Below, piece by piece: positions 1 to 5,499 of a stretch of DNA of 5,499 bases. Numbering within the stretch: position 1 is the first letter of the stretch; every line of letters starts with the position of its first letter. Under the pieces are notes generated by a model. It was not told the origin of the DNA. It made no database searches and saw only the letters and a list, made by a program, of their open reading frames with translations. The stretch is from Coriobacteriia bacterium (GTDB lineage Bacteria > Actinomycetota > Coriobacteriia > WRKU01). The stretch lies in NCBI GenBank assembly GCA_009784095.1, contig WRDL01000094.1, positions 1-5,499 on the forward strand. The letters are read 5' to 3'. The translations under genes and the position numbers were made by a program.

Positions 1-2960
1 GGCGGCGGAGTCGAAGGCTTTCTCGCATTCGTGACGGTCGCGACCGACCACATATTGTTTTCTGCATTCCATACCGGTTGCACATAGGAGATATCCCAAT
101 CCGCAGGAGGATCGCCCTCGAATTCCTCCCCGATGGTGTACTCGATCACCTCAACATTGCCCTGGGCATCGGGCTCCATCGTGTAGATGGGCACATCGCC
201 CCAAGAATAGGTCCAACCGTTATCTGCATTTAGCTCGATCGGCGGACCGACCATTGCGTCACCGAGTGCAATATGCATGAAGAGTTGGATCCATACCGGT
301 ACGGGGGTCAGATCCTTCCAAATCTTCTCGACCACGATGTTGGTGATGGGGATCTCGAATCGCCCGTTATTACCCAGAAAACGTATCTGCAATGGATGGT
401 CGATAGCTTCGATGATGGTCTCGATACTATTAACCACATAGTCAAGCGTCTCGGTAATATTATCGCTCTTGAGCTCTGTGAAGTTGAGTGCTTCGGAACG
501 CGGGGTCCCCGTTGGTATATAGGGTGCTCCCGATCCGGTAATGACCCAGCTGGGATCGACCGGAGTGTAGCGCACCCCGATATATCCCGGCGCATTCAGA
601 TCGAAGTACTCCTGTTTTGCAAAGAACGGTCCGGTATCGGTCGATACGGCGAGTCGATATCCCCCGGAACCGTCGGCAACATATAGAGGAACCTGGTCTC
701 CGGGACCGACGAAGTAGTAGTAGGGATTGAGCGGATTGATCTCGCAGAACGCGACTGTTATGTTCGAATCGAGATCCCATTGATTGGTAAAGAACGGTAG
801 CAGTGCCGGAAAACCGACATCAGGAATCCTGAACTGTGCCTTGTAGTCGTCATCGACCGTGTACAGGGAAAGTGAGTCGACCGGACCGACGGCGAAGACC
901 GCTCGGATCGGGCCGCTGTCCTTGATCTGAGGGATCGTCTCATAATCTGGTCCCTCGATCGGCTCAACGGTGCGCATGGGCAACATACCGGCAGGCACAT
1001 AGAAGCGCACGATCTGCTGTCCGGCGACTAGCTGGCGAAGCATGAACATTCCCTCATCATGATCGGTGAAGCTGCCATCTTGCAGAGCGGTCAGGACAAC
1101 GAAGGGCACCAAAGTCAATGAGGAGTATTGATCGGTCACGTTGCTCTCGACCATACCCTCGACCGGATAGAGATCCATGGTGCACATCGCACCGGCAGGA
1201 ACCGGCGCTGGGGTGCCGTCCAGTTCGAAATACGGCCCGACGAAGTTCTTGTCGTTGTCGGCATACCATTTGATCTGGTTGCTCCAGTCACTCGGCCCGT
1301 TGTAGTAGAGACTTCCTCCGACCAGAGAGGTTTCAAGCACGGTCTCGGCATCAGCAAGCGGTACCTCCATTTGTGCTGCGAGCGTGGCAACGAAGCTTGT
1401 CCAGTCGGCACTTGCCATGCCATTGGTCGCGAACTCCTGAGCAAAACTCTCGCCGGTGAATTTCTGGTCGTTATACCACAAACTGTCGTAGGACTTGAAT
1501 TCCATGTATCTGCCCAGCACATCGGAAAACGTCAGATAACCGGAGAAGTTGGGATCGTTGACACCGACCTGGGTGATGAAGTCACCCGGCTCGATGATCT
1601 GCGAGGTGATGGTCTGCAGCGCCTCTTTGAGGGAATTGGCATCTTCCGCCTGGAAATATCCATCGGTATAGGCGTAACTGGTGACATAGTCATCGACATT
1701 GGTCAGTGTGATCAAATGATAGTTGGAGTCGAGAGCGGTATTGGCAACAGTCGGATACGGGAAGTAGTTGATGATCGGGAAGGTCGCGCTGCCATTGGTA
1801 ATGAAATCATTGAGAACCGATTCCATATTGTAGGTGGTTCCCGCGTATGTCTTCTCGTTGAGATACGCATATTGTTGCGGATCGAGCACCGAGTTGGTGT
1901 GGACGTTGATCATATACATCCCGATGGTATAGAACAGTGCCGCACCGATGGGATTGATCGTGCCGTAGTACCATTCGCTGACCTGCTTTTTCCAGTACGA
2001 CGCGGTGATGACGGTCAGTATATCGATCCCCATGTCAGGGGTGATTGCGTCTCCCACATCCTGATCAGGTTGATCAGTGCCCGGATTGATATAGTTCTCC
2101 CAACCAAACGTCGGCTCACCATCAGTGAGCAAGAACATGACCGGCTGACGGATCACGGTCACGCCGCTGGCAGGATCGGTATAGGTCTTATCATTGTTGT
2201 CCATCAAGATCTTTGCTCCGGCAGCAATTCCACGCTGTGTTGGGGTACCACCGTTGACATGAATCGAAGTTGAAGGTACCACGGCACCTGATGCAGCAAC
2301 GATATTCTCATTCACATCGAAATAGGTCTCGCCTAATTGCACAGACACGGAGAAGAACGACTCGCCTGATGGAACTGAATAGCGATCTAATCCAAGAACT
2401 GGATAGGAGTGGGGACGGCGTCCTGATTCCCCGCCATACGCCACGACCGCGACGCGGTTCTCGGAGTTGGCTTCCATCAGTATCGTGAATGCCTCATTGA
2501 GCGCTTCTGCCAACGCATCGATACGTCGCTCACCTGTCGCACCTTCCGTATCACCCTCAAACCCATAGGTCATCGATCCGGAGACATCGACGATAAACAC
2601 CGCATCGATCGGCTCGAAGATCGCGTTGATCGCATAGGCTTCAGAAAGCGCTGAGAGCGTGACCATGAACTCGTCTGGTTCCGGCACTATCGTCTCATTG
2701 AGCGATCCGTCGGAGTCATAGATGGGCGCACCATCAGCGTTGACGCTTTTATCGACCCAGAGACGTCCGTTCTCCATCGTCGTGGTGTCGAACACCACCG
2801 ATGAATTGGAGGTATCGGGATCAGAGAGCTTGTTATACGCTTGCGCCCAGGGCACTGACGCCCCTTGTGCGAGTGCGACCCCGGTACCGATCGGCAGTAC
2901 CGAGAAGACCATGGCACAACACATGATCAGGGCGACCATCTTCAATCTCTTCAGTTTCAT
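1..2960 (-). CDS. Secreted vWA and Cna_B domain surface protein, probable sortase-anchored adhesin (C-terminus off the window)
   Basis: I read 986 codons from the ATG with no stop up to the window edge. Residues 1-31 are a signal peptide: basic KLKRLK, a hydrophobic core, and an ALA cleavage site before Gln32. A GRLWVDKSV segment (65-73) resembles one found just before the vWA in similar Gram-positive surface proteins. The vWA domain starts near 118 and has a full MIDAS: DVSGS (125-129), Thr239 in GGTPT and Asp280 in LTDGEP, which should bind a divalent metal and ligand. Residues from about 330 to 860 match nothing I recognise. A Cna_B domain covers about 875-979, with Lys879, Glu945 and Asn978 placed as an isopeptide triad. 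The visible end, RKPSTPP, looks like the start of a Pro/Thr-rich wall segment; an LPxTG-like motif and membrane anchor are expected beyond the edge but not seen. The architecture suggests a pilus-tip or adhesive role outside the cell; the ligand is unknown. It has its own Shine-Dalgarno and is separated from rpmE by a terminator. Confidence 0.9.
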   Translation of the reverse strand, partial: MKLKRLKMVALIMCCAMVFSVLPIGTGVALAQGASVPWAQAYNKLSDPDTSNSSVVFDTTTMENGRLWVDKSVNADGAPIYDSDGSLNETIVPEPDEFMVTLSALSEAYAINAIFEPIDAVFIVDVSGSMTYGFEGDTEGATGERRIDALAEALNEAFTILMEANSENRVAVVAYGGESGRRPHSYPVLGLDRYSVPSGESFFSVSVQLGETYFDVNENIVAASGAVVPSTSIHVNGGTPTQRGIAAGAKILMDNNDKTYTDPASGVTVIRQPVMFLLTDGEPTFGWENYINPGTDQPDQDVGDAITPDMGIDILTVITASYWKKQVSEWYYGTINPIGAALFYTIGMYMINVHTNSVLDPQQYAYLNEKTYAGTTYNMESVLNDFITNGSATFPIINYFPYPTVANTALDSNYHLITLTNVDDYVTSYAYTDGYFQAEDANSLKEALQTITSQIIEPGDFITQVGVNDPNFSGYLTFSDVLGRYMEFKSYDSLWYNDQKFTGESFAQEFATNGMASADWTSFVATLAAQMEVPLADAETVLETSLVGGSLYYNGPSDWSNQIKWYADNDKNFVGPYFELDGTPAPVPAGAMCTMDLYPVEGMVESNVTDQYSSLTLVPFVVLTALQDGSFTDHDEGMFMLRQLVAGQQIVRFYVPAGMLPMRTVEPIEGPDYETIPQIKDSGPIRAVFAVGPVDSLSLYTVDDDYKAQFRIPDVGFPALLPFFTNQWDLDSNITVAFCEINPLNPYYYFVGPGDQVPLYVADGSGGYRLAVSTDTGPFFAKQEYFDLNAPGYIGVRYTPVDPSWVITGSGAPYIPTGTPRSEALNFTELKSDNITETLDYVVNSIETIIEAIDHPLQIRFLGNNGRFEIPITNIVVEKIWKDLTPVPVWIQLFMHIALGDAMVGPPIELNADNGWTYSWGDVPIYTMEPDAQGNVEVIEYTIGEEFEGDPPADWDISYVQPVWNAENNMWSVATVTNARKPSTPP

Positions 2961-2970
2961 ACGCAATCTT

Positions 2971-2978
2971 CTCCTTCC
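2971..2978 (-). promoter_or_regulatory. Shine-Dalgarno that fixes the start of the surface-protein gene
   Basis: Minus-strand GGAAGGAG contains a perfect AAGGAG, 10 nt before the ATG at 2960. The next in-frame ATG (codon 8) would lie 31 nt away and would lose the positively charged start of the signal peptide, so codon 1 is the better choice. Confidence 0.8.
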
Positions 2979-3052
2979 GAAGACTTAACAACTAACAAAT
3001 CTGCAAGGTATTAAAAAGACGATCAGATGACCTGACATCAATAAGTTGTGCC

Positions 3053-3085
3053 AAAAAACAAACTCCCATGTATTTGTTCAATGGG
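3053..3085 (-). promoter_or_regulatory. Weak hairpin followed by a T-run in the surface-gene leader (possible attenuator)
   Basis: Minus-strand CCCAT (3085-3081) can pair with ATGGG (3069-3065) around an 11-nt loop, followed by AGTTTGTTTTTT ending at 3053. A second, similar element follows: TCAG/CTGA at 3035-3023 and then a five-T run at 3017-3013. Both stems are only 4-5 bp, so neither is a convincing terminator alone. They are listed because both sit between the candidate promoter and the start codon. Confidence 0.2.
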
Positions 3086-3108
3086 TTCAATTCGCTCATT
3101 ATGCCCGT

Positions 3109-3117
3109 ATCATAACA
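3109..3117 (-). promoter_or_regulatory. Candidate extended -10 promoter for the vWA surface-protein gene
   Basis: The minus strand reads TGTTATGAT: a TGn extension followed by TATGAT, five of six bases matching TATAAT. No good -35 box is seen at 16-18 nt spacing (the best positions match poorly), but extended -10 promoters can work without one. A start near 3102 would give a leader of about 140 nt. It lies downstream of the rpmE terminator, as an independent promoter should. The AT-rich background makes chance matches likely. Confidence 0.35.
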
Positions 3118-3302
3118 TATAAAATGTGCCATCAGACTGAGTACGTTCTAACTGTTTATTAGCTGAAAAAGTGGTGCAAGGCATTGCGCATTTCGGGCTA
3201 TTTAAGAACCTCTGCGAGGATATCTGCGCTCTCATTCGGGTTCTCTTTGCGACCTATATCAGAGACATCAAGAGGTTGCTCTGTGACGGTCTTGCGACAT
3301 CG

Positions 3303-3333
3303 AAAAGGCGCACACTATCAGATAGCGTGCGCC
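3303..3333 (-). terminator. Rho-independent terminator of the rho-rpmE operon
   Basis: Arms at 3321-3333 and 3307-3319 form a GC-rich stem (13-base arms, 12 bp with a 3-nt loop) followed on the minus strand by TTTT (3306-3303). One position separates the strands: the minus-strand RNA has a G-U pair there, while the plus-strand RNA would have an A-C mismatch. This favours action on minus-strand transcripts, as does the position about 65 nt after the rpmE stop. The T-run is short, so efficiency is uncertain. Confidence 0.8.
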
Positions 3334-3398
3334 CCCATACTTTTATTAAACGTTATTACGAGTATCAGCCTTGATGCTCCTGCTGATACGACTATTCT

Positions 3399-3968
3399 CT
3401 AAGCGTCGATGTTCGCGTCCGCTGCTTCGACCGCAGCCGCATCCTCTGCTTGTACCTCATCCTCTTGCTCGGCTTCTGCCGCATCGATTCCTGCTACCGT
3501 GGCATCGTCGATCACGTCGCTACCTCCTTCAACTACTCCAGCACTGTCCTGCGCGGCTTCGGCCGCTGCCTCATCGCCCACTTCGACCGCGGCTTCTACC
3601 TCAGCCTCGGCGCGTGCGCTCTCACTCAGATGGGCGAACTCGCTCGCCTTCGCTGCCTTCGCAGCTGCCTTCTCCTCGCGCTGTGCGCGTTTGACGATCT
3701 CAAGTTCCTCGGCGGCTTTGCGGCGCGCCTCTTTGGCAGCCGCGTCCTTTTTAAGCGTAGCGCTCGCCGCGGCACCGAACTTATCGGAGAAGCGCTGGAC
3801 GCGTCCACCGGTATCGATCAGTTTCTGGGTGCCGGTATAGAAGGGATGACACTTGTCACACAGCTCGATATGGAGCTTGCCACCCTTGGTCGACATCGAC
3901 TCGAATGTATTCCCACACGAGCACTCGTACACCGTGACCTCGTAACCGGGATGTAGTTCTTCCTTCAT
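3399..3968 (-). CDS. rpmE: Ribosomal protein L31 with a long acidic C-terminal extension
   Basis: Residues 1-65 are a complete L31 (bL31), a large-subunit protein that bridges to the small subunit. Four cysteines (C16, C18, C37, C40) form the CxC...CxxC zinc site of the zinc-containing type. The family signature HPFYTG (41-46) and the GGRVQRF segment (54-60) are present. Typical L31 is about 70 residues; this one has 189. The extra part starts with a basic, Ala/Lys/Arg/Glu-rich stretch (about 73-119) likely to be helical. It continues as an acidic tail: residues 120-189 have 23 Asp/Glu and no Lys or Arg. Similar tails occur, to my recollection, on coriobacterial L31. The start is well placed, with AAGGAG (3977-3982) 8 nt upstream. 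It sits 60 nt after rho, the usual rho-rpmE pairing, and a terminator follows about 65 nt after the stop. The open frames on the opposite strand are by-products of its Ala codons. Confidence 0.95.
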   Translation of the reverse strand: MKEELHPGYEVTVYECSCGNTFESMSTKGGKLHIELCDKCHPFYTGTQKLIDTGGRVQRFSDKFGAAASATLKKDAAAKEARRKAAEELEIVKRAQREEKAAAKAAKASEFAHLSESARAEAEVEAAVEVGDEAAAEAAQDSAGVVEGGSDVIDDATVAGIDAAEAEQEDEVQAEDAAAVEAADANIDA

Positions 3969-3986
3969 TTCAAAAACTCCTTACTC

Positions 3987-4005
3987 GCCTGATTTCTGGC
4001 CAGGC
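3987..4005 (-). promoter_or_regulatory. Small hairpin between rho and rpmE, just upstream of the rpmE Shine-Dalgarno
   Basis: The minus-strand RNA can pair GCCTG with CAGGC around a 9-nt loop. The structure ends 4 nt before the rpmE Shine-Dalgarno AAGGAG (3977-3982). Only five base pairs are seen, so stability is modest and there is no T-run to make it a terminator. It could tune rpmE translation or mark an RNA-processing site; it may also be chance. Confidence 0.25.
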
Positions 4006-4028
4006 AAAATTTCAGCCTTGCTATTGTA

Positions 4029-5444
4029 CTACATTTTGCCCAGGTCGCCACCATTCTGGGCGAGCTTCTTGGCCATCTTGCGTATCAGGATCTTGTTATC
4101 CTCGGTCTGCTTGAAACCGACAAGCAGCTGCTGCATCGCACGATCGGGATCGAGTGGATGCAAGATATCGCGCACCCCATAGATGAAGTGCTCCCAACCG
4201 GGCTCCAGCAAAAGATCCTCGCGCCGCGTGCCCGAGATGATGATATCGATCGCTGGGAATATCCGCCTGTCTGCAAGGGATCGATCAAGACGCAGCTCCA
4301 TGTTGCCGGTACCTTTGAACTCTTCGAAGATGACCTCATCCATCTTCGAGCCGGTCTCGACCAGTGCGGTCGCCAGAATGGTCAGCGAGCCGCCGTGTTC
4401 TATGTTGCGTGCCGCTCCGAAGAATCGCTTGGGTGGATACAAAGCGGTCGAGTCGACGCCACCCGACAGGATGCGTCCTGACGCGGGAGATGCGAGGTTG
4501 TACGCACGAGCAAGACGCGTGATCGAATCGAGCAGGATCACGACATCTTGGCCCATCTCGACCAGGCGTTTTGCGCGCTCGATGACGAGTTCTGCTGCCG
4601 CGATATGATTCTCTGAGGGCATATCGAACGTCGAGCTGATGACCTCTCCGCGGATCGAGCGCTCCATATCGGTCACTTCTTCAGGACGCTCATCGACCAA
4701 CAGGCACATCAGATGCACTTCGGGGTTGTTGGCTGCGATCGAAGCGGCGATGTCTTTGAGGATGATCGTCTTACCGGCTTTTGGCGGTGAAACGATCAGA
4801 CCACGTTGACCTTTGCCGATCGGGGCTACCAGATCGATGGTGCGTGCGGTGATATGCTCGGCACCATGTTCCATGACCAGGCGACCCTCGCCATGCCCCT
4901 CCTCTGACCAATCTGCTTCAGGAAAGATCGGGGTCAGGCTTGAGAACTTGGGACGCTCTTTGGCAAGGACAGGATCCATGCCGTTGACGGTGTCGATGCT
5001 TTGGAGTGCACCGAACTTCTCGTTATTACGTGCGCTGCGCATCTTGCCGGAAACCGCGTCTCCGCGACGCAGCCCGTTCTTGCGGATCATCGAGGTGGCG
5101 ACATAGACATCGTCGGAGCCGGAAAGATACCCGGTCGTACGCAGAAAACCATATCCCTCTTTCATGATGTCGAGTATTCCGTTGACCTCGACGAGCTCGA
5201 CGCTCTGCTCGGGCTCACCCTCTTTGGCTAGGATCGGAGCCGCAGCTTCTTGAGCGACCATGATCGCGTCGATCAACTCGCCTTTCTTCAGCCCCTTGGT
5301 CTCGACCTTGAAGCCATCGGCGACCTCACGGATATCTGCGACCTTCTGCTTCTCGAGATCGTCGCGCTTGATCAGCGGCTTTACCTCTTCACGGACCATC
5401 TGTGGACGCGGAACACTTCTGCGGGGACGTTTACGGGGGCTCAT
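4029..5444 (-). CDS. rho: Transcription termination factor Rho
   Basis: This 471-residue protein is the hexameric RNA-dependent ATPase/helicase that releases RNA from RNA polymerase at Rho-dependent terminators. After a basic N-terminus (residues 1-30), a Rho_N helical region lies at about 31-65. The cold-shock-like primary RNA-binding domain is at about 87-152, with the core GYGFLR at 97-102. The RecA-type ATPase core fills about 175-445. Visible motifs are Walker A SPPKAGKT (219-226), the DERPEEVTDM segment (251-260) whose Glu252 matches the catalytic Glu of E. coli Rho, Walker B around LLD (304-306), the Q-loop LSGGVDS (326-332) and the R-loop FKGTGN (376-381). It is longer than E. coli Rho (419) and lacks the very large Arg/Asp-rich insertion of many high-GC actinobacteria. 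The ATG is supported by AGGTGGTC, which can pair with 16S rRNA, ending 5 nt upstream, and by the ATGA overlap with the previous gene. rpmE follows after 60 nt. All key residues are intact. Confidence 0.98.
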   Translation of the reverse strand: MSPRKRPRRSVPRPQMVREEVKPLIKRDDLEKQKVADIREVADGFKVETKGLKKGELIDAIMVAQEAAAPILAKEGEPEQSVELVEVNGILDIMKEGYGFLRTTGYLSGSDDVYVATSMIRKNGLRRGDAVSGKMRSARNNEKFGALQSIDTVNGMDPVLAKERPKFSSLTPIFPEADWSEEGHGEGRLVMEHGAEHITARTIDLVAPIGKGQRGLIVSPPKAGKTIILKDIAASIAANNPEVHLMCLLVDERPEEVTDMERSIRGEVISSTFDMPSENHIAAAELVIERAKRLVEMGQDVVILLDSITRLARAYNLASPASGRILSGGVDSTALYPPKRFFGAARNIEHGGSLTILATALVETGSKMDEVIFEEFKGTGNMELRLDRSLADRRIFPAIDIIISGTRREDLLLEPGWEHFIYGVRDILHPLDPDRAMQQLLVGFKQTEDNKILIRKMAKKLAQNGGDLGKM

Positions 5445-5499
5445 GCGTTGACCACCTTTTCCCAGTCTTTTGCAAATGATTCCAGACCACGATCGGTCA
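5441..5499 (-). CDS. C-terminal end of a transaldolase-like protein (partial)
   Basis: Only the last 18 codons and a TGA stop are in the window; the rest lies beyond the right edge. The visible residues are TDRGLESFAKDWEKVVNA. This resembles the C-terminus of the short transaldolase/fructose-6-phosphate aldolase (TalC/MipB) family, which typically ends in HP(L/M)TD-x-G-(I/L)-E-x-F-x-x-DW. The two bases before the first full codon are TG, which would allow Leu or Met just before TD as the family expects. Such enzymes handle C3 and C6/C7 sugar phosphates in the cytoplasm. The stop overlaps the rho start (ATGA), so the two genes should be co-transcribed and may be translationally coupled. A transaldolase gene also lies a few genes upstream of rho in Bacillus. 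The call rests on a very short peptide; the reading frame itself is more certain than the identity. Confidence 0.55.
   Translation of the reverse strand, partial: TDRGLESFAKDWEKVVNA

Larger units (their letters stand above)
2961..3398. other. 438-bp AT-rich intergenic region between rpmE and the surface-protein gene
   Basis: No convincing gene lies here. The rpmE side carries the operon terminator (3303-3333). The middle part (about 3180-3300) is less AT-rich and holds short open frames without a ribosome-binding site. The side next to the surface-protein gene (2961-3170) is clearly AT-rich and carries a candidate promoter, weak leader hairpins and the Shine-Dalgarno. A short tandem repeat, ATTGAAC twice with a 9-nt period on the minus strand, lies at 3076-3091. 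The region separates a housekeeping operon from an accessory surface gene, which fits independent control of the latter. Confidence 0.7.

Noticed and set aside
273..686. 137-codon plus-strand open frame and smaller frames on both strands within 1-2960
   Set aside because: All are out of frame with, or opposite to, the continuous 986-codon minus-strand frame and show no protein family features.
1128..2273. 381-codon open frame on the plus strand
   Set aside because: It lies wholly opposite the surface-protein gene, has no matching domain, and its Ile/Asp/Arg/Gly/Val-heavy composition mirrors the GAT and ATC codons of the other strand. The minus-strand frame has a signal peptide, MIDAS and Cna_B domain.
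3303..3345. Terminator acting on plus-strand transcripts as well
   Set aside because: The plus-strand RNA has an A-C mismatch in the stem and CCCATAC between stem and T-run, and there is no plus-strand gene to terminate.
2961..3398. Riboswitch, tRNA or other structured RNA in the spacer
   Set aside because: No conserved riboswitch core, T-box sequence or cloverleaf was found; apart from the operon terminator only short, weak stems are visible.
3171..3402. Two plus-strand open frames of 67 and 72 codons in the spacer
   Set aside because: No Shine-Dalgarno, non-ATG starts, no recognisable motif, and both run through the terminator hairpin.
3371..3956. Three overlapping plus-strand open frames of 107-168 codons opposite rpmE
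   Set aside because: Their Ala/Ser-, Arg/Leu/Pro- and Leu/Cys-rich translations are the complements of the Ala/Glu codon runs of the L31 tail; none has family resemblance or a convincing ribosome-binding site.
4029..5444. Undescribed system built around an unusual Rho
   Set aside because: All ATPase and RNA-binding motifs are standard, and the short N-terminal lead-in is within normal variation.

Overview
The window reads entirely on the minus strand and most likely comes from a Coriobacteriia-type actinobacterium (Gram-positive, moderately GC-rich). This rests on three things: a Rho of intermediate length with a short N-terminal lead-in, a zinc-type L31 with a long Ala/Glu-rich tail, and a large secreted vWA plus Cna_B surface protein. 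All three are, from memory, common in that class. The assignment is an inference and no search was run.

In transcription order (right to left), the window opens with the last 18 codons of a gene that resembles the C-terminus of the small transaldolase/fructose-6-phosphate aldolase family (5441-5499). Its stop overlaps the start of rho (4029-5444) in an ATGA. Then comes rpmE (3399-3968), encoding ribosomal protein L31 with a 124-residue low-complexity extension. These three look like one housekeeping operon for sugar metabolism, transcription termination and the ribosome. It closes at a strong hairpin plus T-run at 3303-3333. Transaldolase, rho and rpmE are also near neighbours in Bacillus, so the order is conventional.

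A gene-poor, AT-rich spacer (2961-3398) follows. It holds the terminator, a candidate extended -10 promoter, a leader of about 140 nt with two weak hairpin/T-run elements, and a clear Shine-Dalgarno.

The left 2960 bases are one uninterrupted reading frame of 986 codons that runs off the window. It has a signal peptide, a vWA domain with a complete metal-binding MIDAS motif, about 550 residues I cannot assign, and a Cna_B domain with the residues needed for an internal isopeptide bond. It ends in a Pro/Thr-rich start of what is probably the wall-spanning segment. This is best read as a cell-surface, probably sortase-anchored adhesin or pilus-tip-like protein, transcribed separately from the rho operon. 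Its cell-wall anchor and any sortase lie outside the window.

I found no tRNA, rRNA, CRISPR array, insertion sequence or phage gene. The most unusual items are the unassigned middle of the surface protein, the acidic tail on L31, and the leader of the surface-protein gene.
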